8,246 nucleotides of DNA, from NCBI GenBank assembly GCA_021107335.1, contig JAIOSZ010000060.1, positions 1 to 8,246 of the forward strand, in the 5' to 3' direction. The notes beneath the pieces are model-generated. The model did no database searches, was not told the DNA's origin, and worked only from the letters and a program-made list of their open reading frames with translations. The translations under genes and the position numbers were made by a program. This DNA is from Desulfuromonadaceae bacterium. Its GTDB lineage: Bacteria > Desulfobacterota > Desulfuromonadia > Desulfuromonadales > Syntrophotaleaceae. Positions 1 to 6,116 of the stretch are shown piece after piece. Numbering within the stretch: the stretch's first letter is position 1; every line of letters starts with the position of its first letter.

Positions 1-619
1 CGCCAATGGCTTTCTTTAGTCCCTCGGTAATCCTTTGAGGCAGGACGATGGGCAGCCTCGTGCCGATGCGGATCATCTCGATGTGCGGCATTTCGCGCAG
101 TTTGGTAATCAGGTACTCCAGTTTTTCATCGGACAGCAGCAGCGGGTCGCCACCGGTTATGAGCACGTCGCGAATCTCCGGGTGTTCGGCGATCCAGGTC
201 AGGCCTTCCTCGACATCGAAATGCAGCTTCAGGTCTTGGTCGACCACCAATTCTTTGCGGAAGCAGTGCCGACAATAGATGCCGCAGACCTCGGTGACGG
301 TAAAGGCGATGCGGTCGTGGTACTGGCGGGCAATGCTATCCGGGCGCACCTCTTCGGTCTCACGATTTTCCTTCCACATGAGATAGTGTTCCATGCCGAA
401 TTCGTTGACCTGTTCCTTCATCGAGGGCAACACCTGCCTGCGGATCGGACAGTTCGGGTCGTCTTTGTCCATCAATGACGCAAAATAGGGGGTGGTTCCC
501 CATTTGGTGTCCAGGGTCTGAATGGCTTTTCGCTCTTCATCGCTGACGTTGATGTATTTTTCGAGTTTTTCAAGGGTGTTTACTTGATTTTGACTCTGTT
601 CGACCCATACTTCAGGCAT
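1..619 (-). CDS. kamA: KamA-family radical SAM aminomutase, N-terminal 206 residues (truncated by window edge)
   Basis: The family comprises lysine 2,3-aminomutase and relatives, cytosolic PLP- and SAM-dependent enzymes that move an alpha-amino group to the beta carbon; the lysine enzyme feeds lysine degradation or beta-lysine osmolyte synthesis. The translated start is MPEVWVEQ. The radical SAM cluster motif CGIYCRHC has cysteines at 112, 116 and 119, and GGDPLL at 156-161 is the usual SAM-binding glycine motif. The ATG is supported by AGGAG five bases upstream (complement of 625-629). The motif is followed by FRKELV, where classical lysine enzymes have TRRR. The arginine two residues after the last cysteine is kept, so I am sure of the family but not of the substrate. 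The C-terminal half, with the PLP lysine and the aspartates that recognise the lysine side chain, lies outside the window. The symbol is therefore given at family level only. Confidence 0.93.
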   Translation of the reverse strand, partial: MPEVWVEQSQNQVNTLEKLEKYINVSDEERKAIQTLDTKWGTTPYFASLMDKDDPNCPIRRQVLPSMKEQVNEFGMEHYLMWKENRETEEVRPDSIARQYHDRIAFTVTEVCGIYCRHCFRKELVVDQDLKLHFDVEEGLTWIAEHPEIRDVLITGGDPLLLSDEKLEYLITKLREMPHIEMIRIGTRLPIVLPQRITEGLKKAIG

Positions 620-1170
620 TGGTTCTCCTTGTTTGTTAGGCGGTTACGGGCTGCGCGAAGAGCGCAACCCTGTAAAAGGATAGCGCAAGCGAAGCTGCAT
701 TAAGGGCCGCAGAGGAGGTGGAATGGGGATAAGCGTGGTCGTCTGCGGTTTGCAGCGTCCCAAATGTGTTTATTTGATTTGAAGTAGACAGAGCGACCCG
801 CGACCCGATTCTGTGGATGGCCCAGAATCAAGCGCTACTCTGAAAGAAAAGGAGATCTGCGAAGCATCGCACAGGGCAATGTTCTTGACGATTCTCCTTG
901 CGGGACCAGAACGGAACACCCTGGCAGGGCGTCGTCTGTGAAACTTTATAATACACGGATTGGTGGCCAAAGGTCAAATCCTGCTCGGACAGCAGCATCT
1001 TGGACACTCCCAAGCCGGGGCAGAAGACGGAACTTCTGCACCTCCAAATAGGGAAAATGGCCCATCAAATTACGGGGTGGTTACAATTCCAAATGGCGGA
1101 AGGAGACGATATAGTTAATAAGTAGTGATGGCATGAATATGCGCAACATGGCGGATGGTAATAATCGCCA
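620..1170. other. Intergenic region between divergent genes, no supported gene
   Basis: This stretch separates the divergent KamA-family and oleate hydratase genes. Two short minus-strand frames (770-970 and 828-1013) have no Shine-Dalgarno and give no recognisable protein. Visible structures are the stem-loop at 648-670 and a perfect 7-bp hairpin GCAGAAG/CTTCTGC at 1020-1039. A perfect TATAAT at 947-952 has no acceptable -35 at 16-18 bp. A TATAGT at 1110-1115 with a poor -35 (TTCCAA, 17 bp) could drive the oleate hydratase gene and would give a leader of about 60 bases. I see no convincing riboswitch. Confidence 0.5.
648..670 (-). promoter_or_regulatory. Stem-loop in the leader of the KamA-family gene
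   Basis: On the minus strand GGGTTGCGC and GCGCAGCCC pair around a TCTTC loop, giving a nine-pair stem that includes one G-U wobble. On the plus strand the same position is a C/A mismatch, so the structure is better as minus-strand RNA. It lies about 30 bases upstream of the start codon, just before the Shine-Dalgarno. No T-run follows, so it is not an intrinsic terminator. Its role is unknown. Confidence 0.35.
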
Positions 1171-1177
1171 GGGGGAG
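1171..1177 (+). promoter_or_regulatory. Shine-Dalgarno that decides the oleate hydratase start
   Basis: GGGGGAG sits six bases before the ATG at 1184. The longer in-frame starts at 1133, 1139 and 1148 have no Shine-Dalgarno at a normal distance. The nearest purine-rich match, AGGAGA at 1101-1106, is 27 bases upstream of 1133. This supports the 534-residue form over the 551-residue form. Confidence 0.6.
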
Positions 1178-1183
1178 CCAGTG

Positions 1184-2788
1184 ATGCGAAGAGAAAAAAA
1201 CGGGAAGCCGAATGATGCCAAGGTCTATCTCGTCGGAAGCGGTATCGCTTCACTGGCGAGTGCCACCTATCTGCTCAAGGATGCCGGAGTGCCCGGTGAA
1301 AACATTTATCTATTGGAACAGGACGACCTGCCGGGTGGGGCGCTGGATGGTGCTGGCGATGCGGAAAAGGGGTTTGTTATCCGCGGTGGCAGAATGCATG
1401 AAGAGCATTTCGTTTGCTACTGGGATCTTTTGTCCTCTATCCCCTCCTACGATGACCCCTCGGTCTCCGTTAAGGACGAGTCCTTCGAATTCAGTTCCCG
1501 ATTCGTTTCCCATGCCCAGGCTCGTTTGCTCAAAGAGGGCAAACGAATGGACTTTTCTTCTTTCGGCCTCTCCTTAAAGGATCAGACGGATCTGCTTAAA
1601 CTGACCTTTGTTTCGGAAAAATCGTTGGACAACCTGCGGATTGAGGATTGGTTCAGCAAGGAGTTTTTCGAAACCAATTATTGGTATCTGTGGGCGACCA
1701 TGTTTGCCTTTCAGAAGTGGAGCAGTGTGGCGGCGATGAGGCGCTACATGAAGCGTTTTATCCACTTGCTGGACGGGATGCCCAGGCTCGGCGGCGTCAT
1801 GCGCACCAAATACAATCAATATCACTCGGTGGTTATCCCCCTGAAACGCTACCTGCAGGAACGGGGCGTGCAGTTTCATCTGCAGACCCAGGTGGTGGAT
1901 ATCGACTTCGATCTGGCTGCGGACAGGAAGACGGCCACCACTTTACACACCGTTGGCAAAAATGGCGTTGAAGAGGCGATTGCCCTCGGCAAAGACGACT
2001 ATGTATTTATCACCAACGGCTCCATTACCGAAAGTAGCGACCAGGGTTCCTGGACCAGGCCGCCGGTGTTAAAAGACAAGTCCACTTCGAGGGCATGGCA
2101 GCTTTGGGAAAGGATTGCCCGCAAAGACAAGGCCTTTGGCAACCCCGGAGTGTTCAGCGACCAGATCGATCGACAGAAATGGTACTCCTATACGGCGACC
2201 CTTAGGGACAGTACCTTCCACGATTATATGGAGGACTTTTCCGGCAATTTAAGTGGTACCGGCGGCCTGGTGACGCTGACCGATTCCAACTGGTTGATGT
2301 CGATTGTCATTGCCCGGCAGCCGCATTTTCCCAACCAGCCGCGAGGGGTCAAGGTTTTCTGGGGGTACGGCCTGTTTCCCGACCAGGAAGGGAATTACGT
2401 CAATAAAAGGATGTCCGATTGCAATGGCCAGGAGATACTCGAAGAGCTCTGGTACCACCTGAAGATACAGGAGCTGATGAAGCCGGTGGTGGATGCGGGG
2501 AAGGTCAATTGCATACCGGTCGCCATGCCCTTTATCGATAGTCTGTTTATGCCCTGCGCCGAGGGGGATCGCCCTGAGGTCCTTCCGCAAGGGGCAACCA
2601 ATTTCGCCTTCCTTGGCCAGTTCGCCGAAGTGCCGAAGGATTGTGTGTTTACCGTAGAGTATTCGGTGCGCTGTGCCCAAACGGCCGTTTACGGGCTGTT
2701 TGAAACCGGCAAGGAGGTCTTGCCGGTCTACGATTCAATTCATAGGCCGGACGTATTGATCAAGGCGCTACGGGCCCTCTCCAGGTAG
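1184..2788 (+). CDS. ohyA: Oleate hydratase (myosin-cross-reactive antigen family)
   Basis: FAD-dependent enzyme that adds water across the cis-9 double bond of oleate and related fatty acids to make 10-hydroxy acids (EC 4.2.1.53); soluble or peripherally membrane-associated. With the 1184 start (534 residues; an alternative at 1133 gives 551) the dinucleotide-binding motif GSGIAS is at 18-23, LPGGALDG at 49-56, RGGR at 67-70, YNQYHS at 210-215 (region of the catalytic tyrosine in characterised enzymes), and the family C-terminal block FTVEYS at 489-494. It is shorter than the roughly 590-650-residue Staphylococcus and Elizabethkingia enzymes and ends soon after the conserved core. The usual glutamate after RGGR is methionine (M71), as I recall for the Rhodococcus-type short subfamily. 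The gene stands alone on its strand, so context does not show whether it serves detoxification of unsaturated fatty acids or lipid metabolism. Confidence 0.93.
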   Translation: MRREKNGKPNDAKVYLVGSGIASLASATYLLKDAGVPGENIYLLEQDDLPGGALDGAGDAEKGFVIRGGRMHEEHFVCYWDLLSSIPSYDDPSVSVKDESFEFSSRFVSHAQARLLKEGKRMDFSSFGLSLKDQTDLLKLTFVSEKSLDNLRIEDWFSKEFFETNYWYLWATMFAFQKWSSVAAMRRYMKRFIHLLDGMPRLGGVMRTKYNQYHSVVIPLKRYLQERGVQFHLQTQVVDIDFDLAADRKTATTLHTVGKNGVEEAIALGKDDYVFITNGSITESSDQGSWTRPPVLKDKSTSRAWQLWERIARKDKAFGNPGVFSDQIDRQKWYSYTATLRDSTFHDYMEDFSGNLSGTGGLVTLTDSNWLMSIVIARQPHFPNQPRGVKVFWGYGLFPDQEGNYVNKRMSDCNGQEILEELWYHLKIQELMKPVVDAGKVNCIPVAMPFIDSLFMPCAEGDRPEVLPQGATNFAFLGQFAEVPKDCVFTVEYSVRCAQTAVYGLFETGKEVLPVYDSIHRPDVLIKALRALSR

Positions 2789-2799
2789 GGCCATGTTTC

Positions 2800-2832
2800 T
2801 TTGCCCAGGCCCATGACGGCTTTTTGGGCAAA
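2800..2832. repeat. Inverted repeat after the oleate hydratase gene
   Basis: TTTGCCCA (2800-2807) and TGGGCAAA (2825-2832) are a perfect 8-bp inverted repeat with a 17-base spacer, starting 11 bases after the ohyA stop. A T-run lies inside the loop rather than after the stem, so it is not a textbook terminator for ohyA. It may act as an RNA 3'-end stabiliser. Confidence 0.4.
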
Positions 2833-2834
2833 AG

Positions 2835-2866
2835 CAGAGCCGCTACCTTTGCAGGCAGCGGCTCTG
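2835..2866 (-). terminator. Stem-loop between convergent genes, possible minus-strand terminator
   Basis: CAGAGCCGCT and AGCGGCTCTG form a perfect 10-bp stem, with three further pairs possible inside the loop. On the minus strand the stem is followed by CTTTTG, a weak T-tract, so it could end transcripts of the 61-codon gene, whose stop is about 80 bases before it. On the plus strand no T-run follows, though it may still help end ohyA transcripts. Confidence 0.45.
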
Positions 2867-2944
2867 TCGAATTAATGTAATTTCCCCGTATGCTCAGCGG
2901 AGTCTTCAGCGGTATATGCGGCTAAAGGTCAAGCTGACAAAGGT

Positions 2945-3130
2945 TTATGGCGCATGCTCGCCGTAAATGAAATCGTGCCAGATCACCAAAGCAAAGTGTT
3001 TCACCTTGTCGTCTACGACCACAGAAGAGAAGCCAATGTTGGTTATGTCATGGGCCTGATCTGAAATCATTGAGTTCAGTTCCGATTCTTGCTCCGGCAG
3101 TTCTAGAATGACATGTTTTTGTTTGTTCAT
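2945..3130 (-). CDS. Small hypothetical protein, 61 residues
   Basis: I do not recognise this protein. The frame is supported by a strong Shine-Dalgarno (GGAGGT, four bases before ATG on the minus strand), a TTGACA promoter candidate upstream and a stem-loop downstream. The product begins MNKQKHVILELPEQ, is acidic with a hydrophobic patch near residues 46-51 (FALVIW), and has neither a signal peptide nor a long enough hydrophobic segment for a membrane helix. A soluble cytosolic protein is therefore likely. It has no cysteines, so it is not a zinc finger. It converges on ohyA and is separated from the PilZ group by a strong terminator, so it appears to be a single-gene transcript. The leader contains a near-perfect dyad at the predicted transcription start, suggesting specific control. 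Confidence 0.6.
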   Translation of the reverse strand: MNKQKHVILELPEQESELNSMISDQAHDITNIGFSSVVVDDKVKHFALVIWHDFIYGEHAP

Positions 3131-3178
3131 GGCACCTCCATTGGATTTGATTGGTAAGCTTTTAAAGCTGCTCCGACT

Positions 3179-3204
3179 GTCTATGAATCATTCAGTTCAT
3201 AGAC
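3179..3204. promoter_or_regulatory. 9-bp dyad overlapping the predicted transcript start of the 61-aa gene
   Basis: GTCTATGAA (3179-3187) and TTCATAGAC (3196-3204) are a perfect inverted repeat with an 8-base spacer. The promoter candidate just upstream on the minus strand predicts a start around 3206-3208, so the dyad begins within a few bases of +1. It could be a repressor operator, or a 5'-terminal stem-loop in the roughly 75-base leader. A looser outer match (CTTTTAA near 3160 and TTAAAAG near 3213) flanks it. Confidence 0.5.
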
Positions 3205-3213
3205 TGTGCTTAA

Positions 3214-3241
3214 AAGTTATCATGAGGTGGCATACTGTCAA
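3214..3241 (-). promoter_or_regulatory. Sigma-70-type promoter candidate for the 61-aa gene
   Basis: On the minus strand a perfect TTGACA (complement of 3236-3241) is followed after 16 bases by TAACTT (complement of 3214-3219), a weak -10. It points at the 61-codon gene. The perfect -35 carries most of the support. Confidence 0.45.
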
Positions 3242-3376
3242 CACGCTGAATAGAGGAAGATTAGAAAGTTAATTCCACAAGGCCTTTATTTGGAAGGCGT
3301 TGAAATTGATCTATGTTTTACGTATTGACCGAATCTTTAACACTTTTTCCGGTTGCCGTAGAGCCTTTTAAATATA

Positions 3377-3412
3377 AAAGCCCCCGCATTTACCGTGCGG
3401 GGGCTTTCTTTT
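3377..3412. terminator. Strong bidirectional intrinsic terminator
   Basis: AAAGCCCCCGCA (3377-3388) and TGCGGGGGCTTT (3396-3407) form a perfect 12-bp GC-rich stem with a 7-base loop. On the minus strand the tail is TTTTATATTT, which ends the miaA-glycosyltransferase-PilZ group 38 bases after the PilZ stop. On the plus strand the tail TTTCTTTT is equally good, although no plus-strand gene is visible just upstream. Confidence 0.9.
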
Positions 3413-3444
3413 GAATAAAGTATGCTGCCGCTGGAACGGCTTGC

Positions 3445-3816
3445 TCAGCTTTTATGATGGCGTATCCAGCGGTCGATGGATTCGCCATCACTTTCGGGCA
3501 GGTCGAGAAACTTTAAGCCCATGCCGGGTTCAAGAGTCGACTCTTTTCTGAATTGACGGTTCCAGACAACCTCGCATTCGCACTGGACGACTTTGAGGAT
3601 CGGAGCGGGCAGGGGGATCTCCAGAGTAAAGTGGGTCCCGATTTCCCGGGGGTTGACGGTGCTGATGAACAGCCCACCCAAACTGATATTTTTTCCGTAG
3701 CCGAAAAAGGTTTTGCTGCCGCCGGCGTTTATAATGTTCAAAATGATTAGCGGCGAACGCAAATGTTTACGTCGCTGGGCGTCTTTGGCCTCTTGGGCGA
3801 TTTGCTCTTCGCTCAT
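3445..3816 (-). CDS. PilZ-domain protein, probable cyclic di-GMP receptor
   Basis: Single-domain PilZ protein of 123 residues, likely cytosolic, predicted to bind cyclic di-GMP and relay it to a partner. Both ligand motifs are intact: RKHLR at 16-20 (RxxxR) and NISLGG at 43-48 (D/NxSxxG). The C-terminal GMGLKFLDLPESD resembles the TIGR02266-type PilZ subfamily common in deltaproteobacteria. The start has AAGGAC about seven bases upstream. It lies 91 bases after the glycosyltransferase stop on the same strand, so it may be the last gene of that transcript, and a promoter candidate in the gap may also serve it. It is followed by the strong terminator at 3377-3412. Its output (motility, exopolysaccharide or other) cannot be told from sequence. 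Confidence 0.9.
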   Translation of the reverse strand: MSEEQIAQEAKDAQRRKHLRSPLIILNIINAGGSKTFFGYGKNISLGGLFISTVNPREIGTHFTLEIPLPAPILKVVQCECEVVWNRQFRKESTLEPGMGLKFLDLPESDGESIDRWIRHHKS

Positions 3817-3858
3817 TTCAAAGTCCTTTTCGGGGCGTCTTCGACGCTTCTCTCCTCA

Positions 3859-3887
3859 AAAGTACATTATTTTGACAGGTCAGGCAA
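3859..3887 (-). promoter_or_regulatory. Possible promoter for the PilZ gene
   Basis: On the minus strand TTGCCT (complement of 3882-3887) and TACTTT (complement of 3859-3864) are spaced by 17 bases in the gap between the glycosyltransferase and PilZ genes. Both hexamers are imperfect. A small GCGTC/GACGC hairpin lies in the leader at 3835-3847. Confidence 0.3.
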
Positions 3888-3907
3888 ACATTATGTTTTT
3901 CAGGCTG

Positions 3908-5182
3908 TTAAGCTAAGGCACCCTGATGGAGACGCAGTATGGTCAACTGTTCGATAAGGCATGAACCTATAGGCAGGCCGGCGGCCTTCAGCAGTTGAGG
4001 CACTACCTCCTCTGGTTGGCAGCGAGGGTAGGAGGCGGCGCACAGGTGGTGGATCAGGCGGGTGGTTTTGAGGCCGTCGAACCAGTCGTGAAACGCTTTT
4101 AAGCGGGCTTTGGGGCGGAGGTGGTTAAGTGCAAGCCTGTCCCAGATGTCGGGAAAGTTCTCGTTCTGAAGAAATTCCGCTAGTGGTGGGCCGTACTGTT
4201 CTGCTAGGCGCTGCAGCGTTTCACCATCGGCTTCGAGTTGTTCATTGACCAGTTGCAACCAGTCTCCGAGGAGGGTATAGCAGGCTGCTGGGTAGAAGAG
4301 CACCGCTGTGGAATCCCCGGCCAGCAGGGCGTTTACGCTGCGACCCGTACCGAAGGGGGTGCGTGCTGAAGAGCGGGCCGAGGGGTAGACCACGGTGCCG
4401 CAGAGAGTTGCAACTCCGGTAGTTTTAGCTAGTTGCTGTAGAAAATAGAAGTCTTCCCCGGCTTGTCGGCGGTTCATACCACCGGCGCGAGCGTAGGCCG
4501 TGGCGCGGCAGGCCATGGTGCTGCCGACGGTGTGAAAGGCGTAGGGCGAACCGGCCAGGGTTAGACCGAGAAGGTGGCTGCGCAAAAAGAGTTCGTAGCG
4601 GGCGATGGCCGCCTCATGGATCGGATCGTTGCCGGCCTGATGGCAAAAGGGAACCACTGCTGCTCCGGCGATTGCGTCTCGAAAGTGGCTCTGCAGGGCG
4701 GGCAGATAGTCGGGCCGCACCAGGGTGTCGGCGTCGAGGGCGATCAGAAGCGGGTCGGGTTTTTCGAAAGAGAGCCGTTGCAAGGCCAGATCGAAGCCGA
4801 TTTTGCGGGCTAGGCCGACCCCGCCGTCTTTGGCCGGCAGTTCCAAGCCCGGCGAGGCCGCATCGATCCAGGCCAGGTGCAGACCTGGATGTTTCCATAA
4901 GCCATCGGCCAGTTCCCTCAGGGTGTGCTGATTGTCATTTTTATCCTTAACGGTGCTGTCCGGGCGCTGGTTGATTACTAAAAGTATCAACGTTTTGGCC
5001 AGGTATTCGGGAGGGTTGGCCGTCAGGGTTTTGAGGGTCGCAGGCAGGGTGGCGTTTTCGGCCAGGACGGGGATCACCACCGCCATGGAGAAATCGTGAC
5101 GTTCGGTGCCAGTGATACACCACGGGCCCTTGCTGGCGCGGCTGGTTAAATATCGGACGACAGGTTGAGGCAGGGCGCTCAT
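3908..5182 (-). CDS. GT2-like (GT-A fold) glycosyltransferase
   Basis: Predicted to transfer a sugar from a nucleotide-sugar donor; acceptor unknown. The N-terminal half has the GT2 pattern: AVVIPVLAEN at 34-43, the metal-binding DAD at 150-152 within LIALDADT, and GGMNRRQAGEDF at 234-245 with the ED pair typical of the GT2 catalytic base region. A GTGRS segment follows near 278-282. The remaining 140 or so residues are a C-terminal extension I do not recognise. There is no signal peptide or transmembrane helix, so it is probably cytosolic. Its ATG overlaps the miaA stop (ATGA, 4 bp) and no good Shine-Dalgarno precedes it, which argues for translational coupling to miaA. The downstream PilZ protein could suggest cyclic di-GMP-linked polysaccharide work, while the coupling to MiaA could suggest tRNA-linked work. 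Neither is demonstrated. Confidence 0.85.
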   Translation of the reverse strand: MSALPQPVVRYLTSRASKGPWCITGTERHDFSMAVVIPVLAENATLPATLKTLTANPPEYLAKTLILLVINQRPDSTVKDKNDNQHTLRELADGLWKHPGLHLAWIDAASPGLELPAKDGGVGLARKIGFDLALQRLSFEKPDPLLIALDADTLVRPDYLPALQSHFRDAIAGAAVVPFCHQAGNDPIHEAAIARYELFLRSHLLGLTLAGSPYAFHTVGSTMACRATAYARAGGMNRRQAGEDFYFLQQLAKTTGVATLCGTVVYPSARSSARTPFGTGRSVNALLAGDSTAVLFYPAACYTLLGDWLQLVNEQLEADGETLQRLAEQYGPPLAEFLQNENFPDIWDRLALNHLRPKARLKAFHDWFDGLKTTRLIHHLCAASYPRCQPEEVVPQLLKAAGLPIGSCLIEQLTILRLHQGALA

Positions 5183-6099
5183 GGTGCGGCAGACTGAGCC
5201 TGCAGGCCTGCCTCGGCGGCGACCTGCAACAGTTCTTTTAGCGGTTCTCCAGCGCCGTTGAGCCAGTGGATGGCGACACCCTGTTTCTCCATACGCCGAA
5301 ACCAGGTTTCCTGGCGTTTGGCGAACTGATGAATCGCGCTGTTGAGTTTTTGAAACATGTCATTGCGGGTTAGTTGGCCTTGCAGGTGTTGGGCGATGAG
5401 GCGATATTCAAGGCCATAATATTCGAGATTGGCATAGGGAATGCCGGCCTCATGCAGATGCAGCACCTCCTCGATCATCCCCTCAGCTAGGCGCTGTTTG
5501 AGGCGTTCGGTGATGCGTTGGCGTAACACTGGGCGGTCCCAGCGTACGCCGAACACCAATGGTTCGATGGCTGGCAGGGGCAGGGGGGCGGTATCCTGTT
5601 CTCCTATGGCGATTTCAATGGCCCGCACCAGTCGCTCGCGATCCTGCAAGTCGCTGGTATTGTGCTGTTCCGGGCGCGCTTGCAGCAGGCGATGCTGCAA
5701 GCCGTTCAGGTCCAGTTCGGCGAGCTCGGCACGTAGGGCGGGATTCTCTGGCACCTTGACCAGTCGGTAGCGACGCAGCGCGGCATCGAGATATAGGCCG
5801 GTGCCGCCCACCAGCATCGGCAACCGGCCGCTGCTTTGAATAACTTTAAAGGCCGTGACAAAACGCTCCTGAAAGTCGAAGACGCTGAATTCGCTACCAG
5901 CCTCGACAATATCGATGAGATGATATGGGCTGTCACCGTATTCGGCCAGATCCTTGCCGGTGCCGATGTCCATACCGCGAAACACCTGGCGAGAGTCGGC
6001 GGAGATGATTTCACCGCCGAACTGCTGAGCGGCGGCCACAGCGAGACGGGTTTTGCCCGAAGCGGTCGGGCCAAGGATGACGAGCAGGTTGTAATTCAT
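5179..6099 (-). CDS. miaA: tRNA dimethylallyltransferase (tRNA A37 isopentenyltransferase)
   Basis: Transfers the dimethylallyl group from DMAPP to N6 of A37 in tRNAs reading UNN codons, giving i6A37, usually later methylthiolated by MiaB. The 306-residue product is the usual length. It shows the P-loop GPTASGKT at 10-17, DSRQVFRGMDIGTGK at 35-49 with the conserved Asp35, GGTGLY at 98-103, and the family C-terminal KRQETWFRR at 261-269. The stretches YYGLEYR (227-233) and FQKLNSAIHQFAKRQ (249-263) differ from the Escherichia-type GYRQ and TRQLAKRQ equivalents and remind me of the Bacteroidetes-type branch. It is not next to mutL or hfq, its usual partners in many proteobacteria. A second, canonical copy elsewhere is possible. 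The Shine-Dalgarno is poor (AAGGA about 14 bases upstream). The next gene overlaps it by 4 bp. Confidence 0.95.
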   Translation of the reverse strand: MNYNLLVILGPTASGKTRLAVAAAQQFGGEIISADSRQVFRGMDIGTGKDLAEYGDSPYHLIDIVEAGSEFSVFDFQERFVTAFKVIQSSGRLPMLVGGTGLYLDAALRRYRLVKVPENPALRAELAELDLNGLQHRLLQARPEQHNTSDLQDRERLVRAIEIAIGEQDTAPLPLPAIEPLVFGVRWDRPVLRQRITERLKQRLAEGMIEEVLHLHEAGIPYANLEYYGLEYRLIAQHLQGQLTRNDMFQKLNSAIHQFAKRQETWFRRMEKQGVAIHWLNGAGEPLKELLQVAAEAGLQAQSAAP

Positions 6100-6116
6100 A
6101 GATTTATCGACATCCT

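Noticed and set aside
35..478. 147-codon plus-strand open frame
   Set aside because: It is antisense to the KamA-family gene, whose minus-strand translation carries clear radical SAM motifs.
947..952. Perfect TATAAT as a promoter for ohyA
   Set aside because: No -35-like hexamer at 16-18 bp and it lies over 200 bases from the gene.
770..1013. Two overlapping minus-strand frames of 61 and 66 codons
   Set aside because: No Shine-Dalgarno, no recognisable family, and they overlap each other; probably chance.
3872..3877. Plus-strand TTGACA as a promoter
   Set aside because: No good -10 at 16-18 bp, and it would read antisense into the glycosyltransferase gene.
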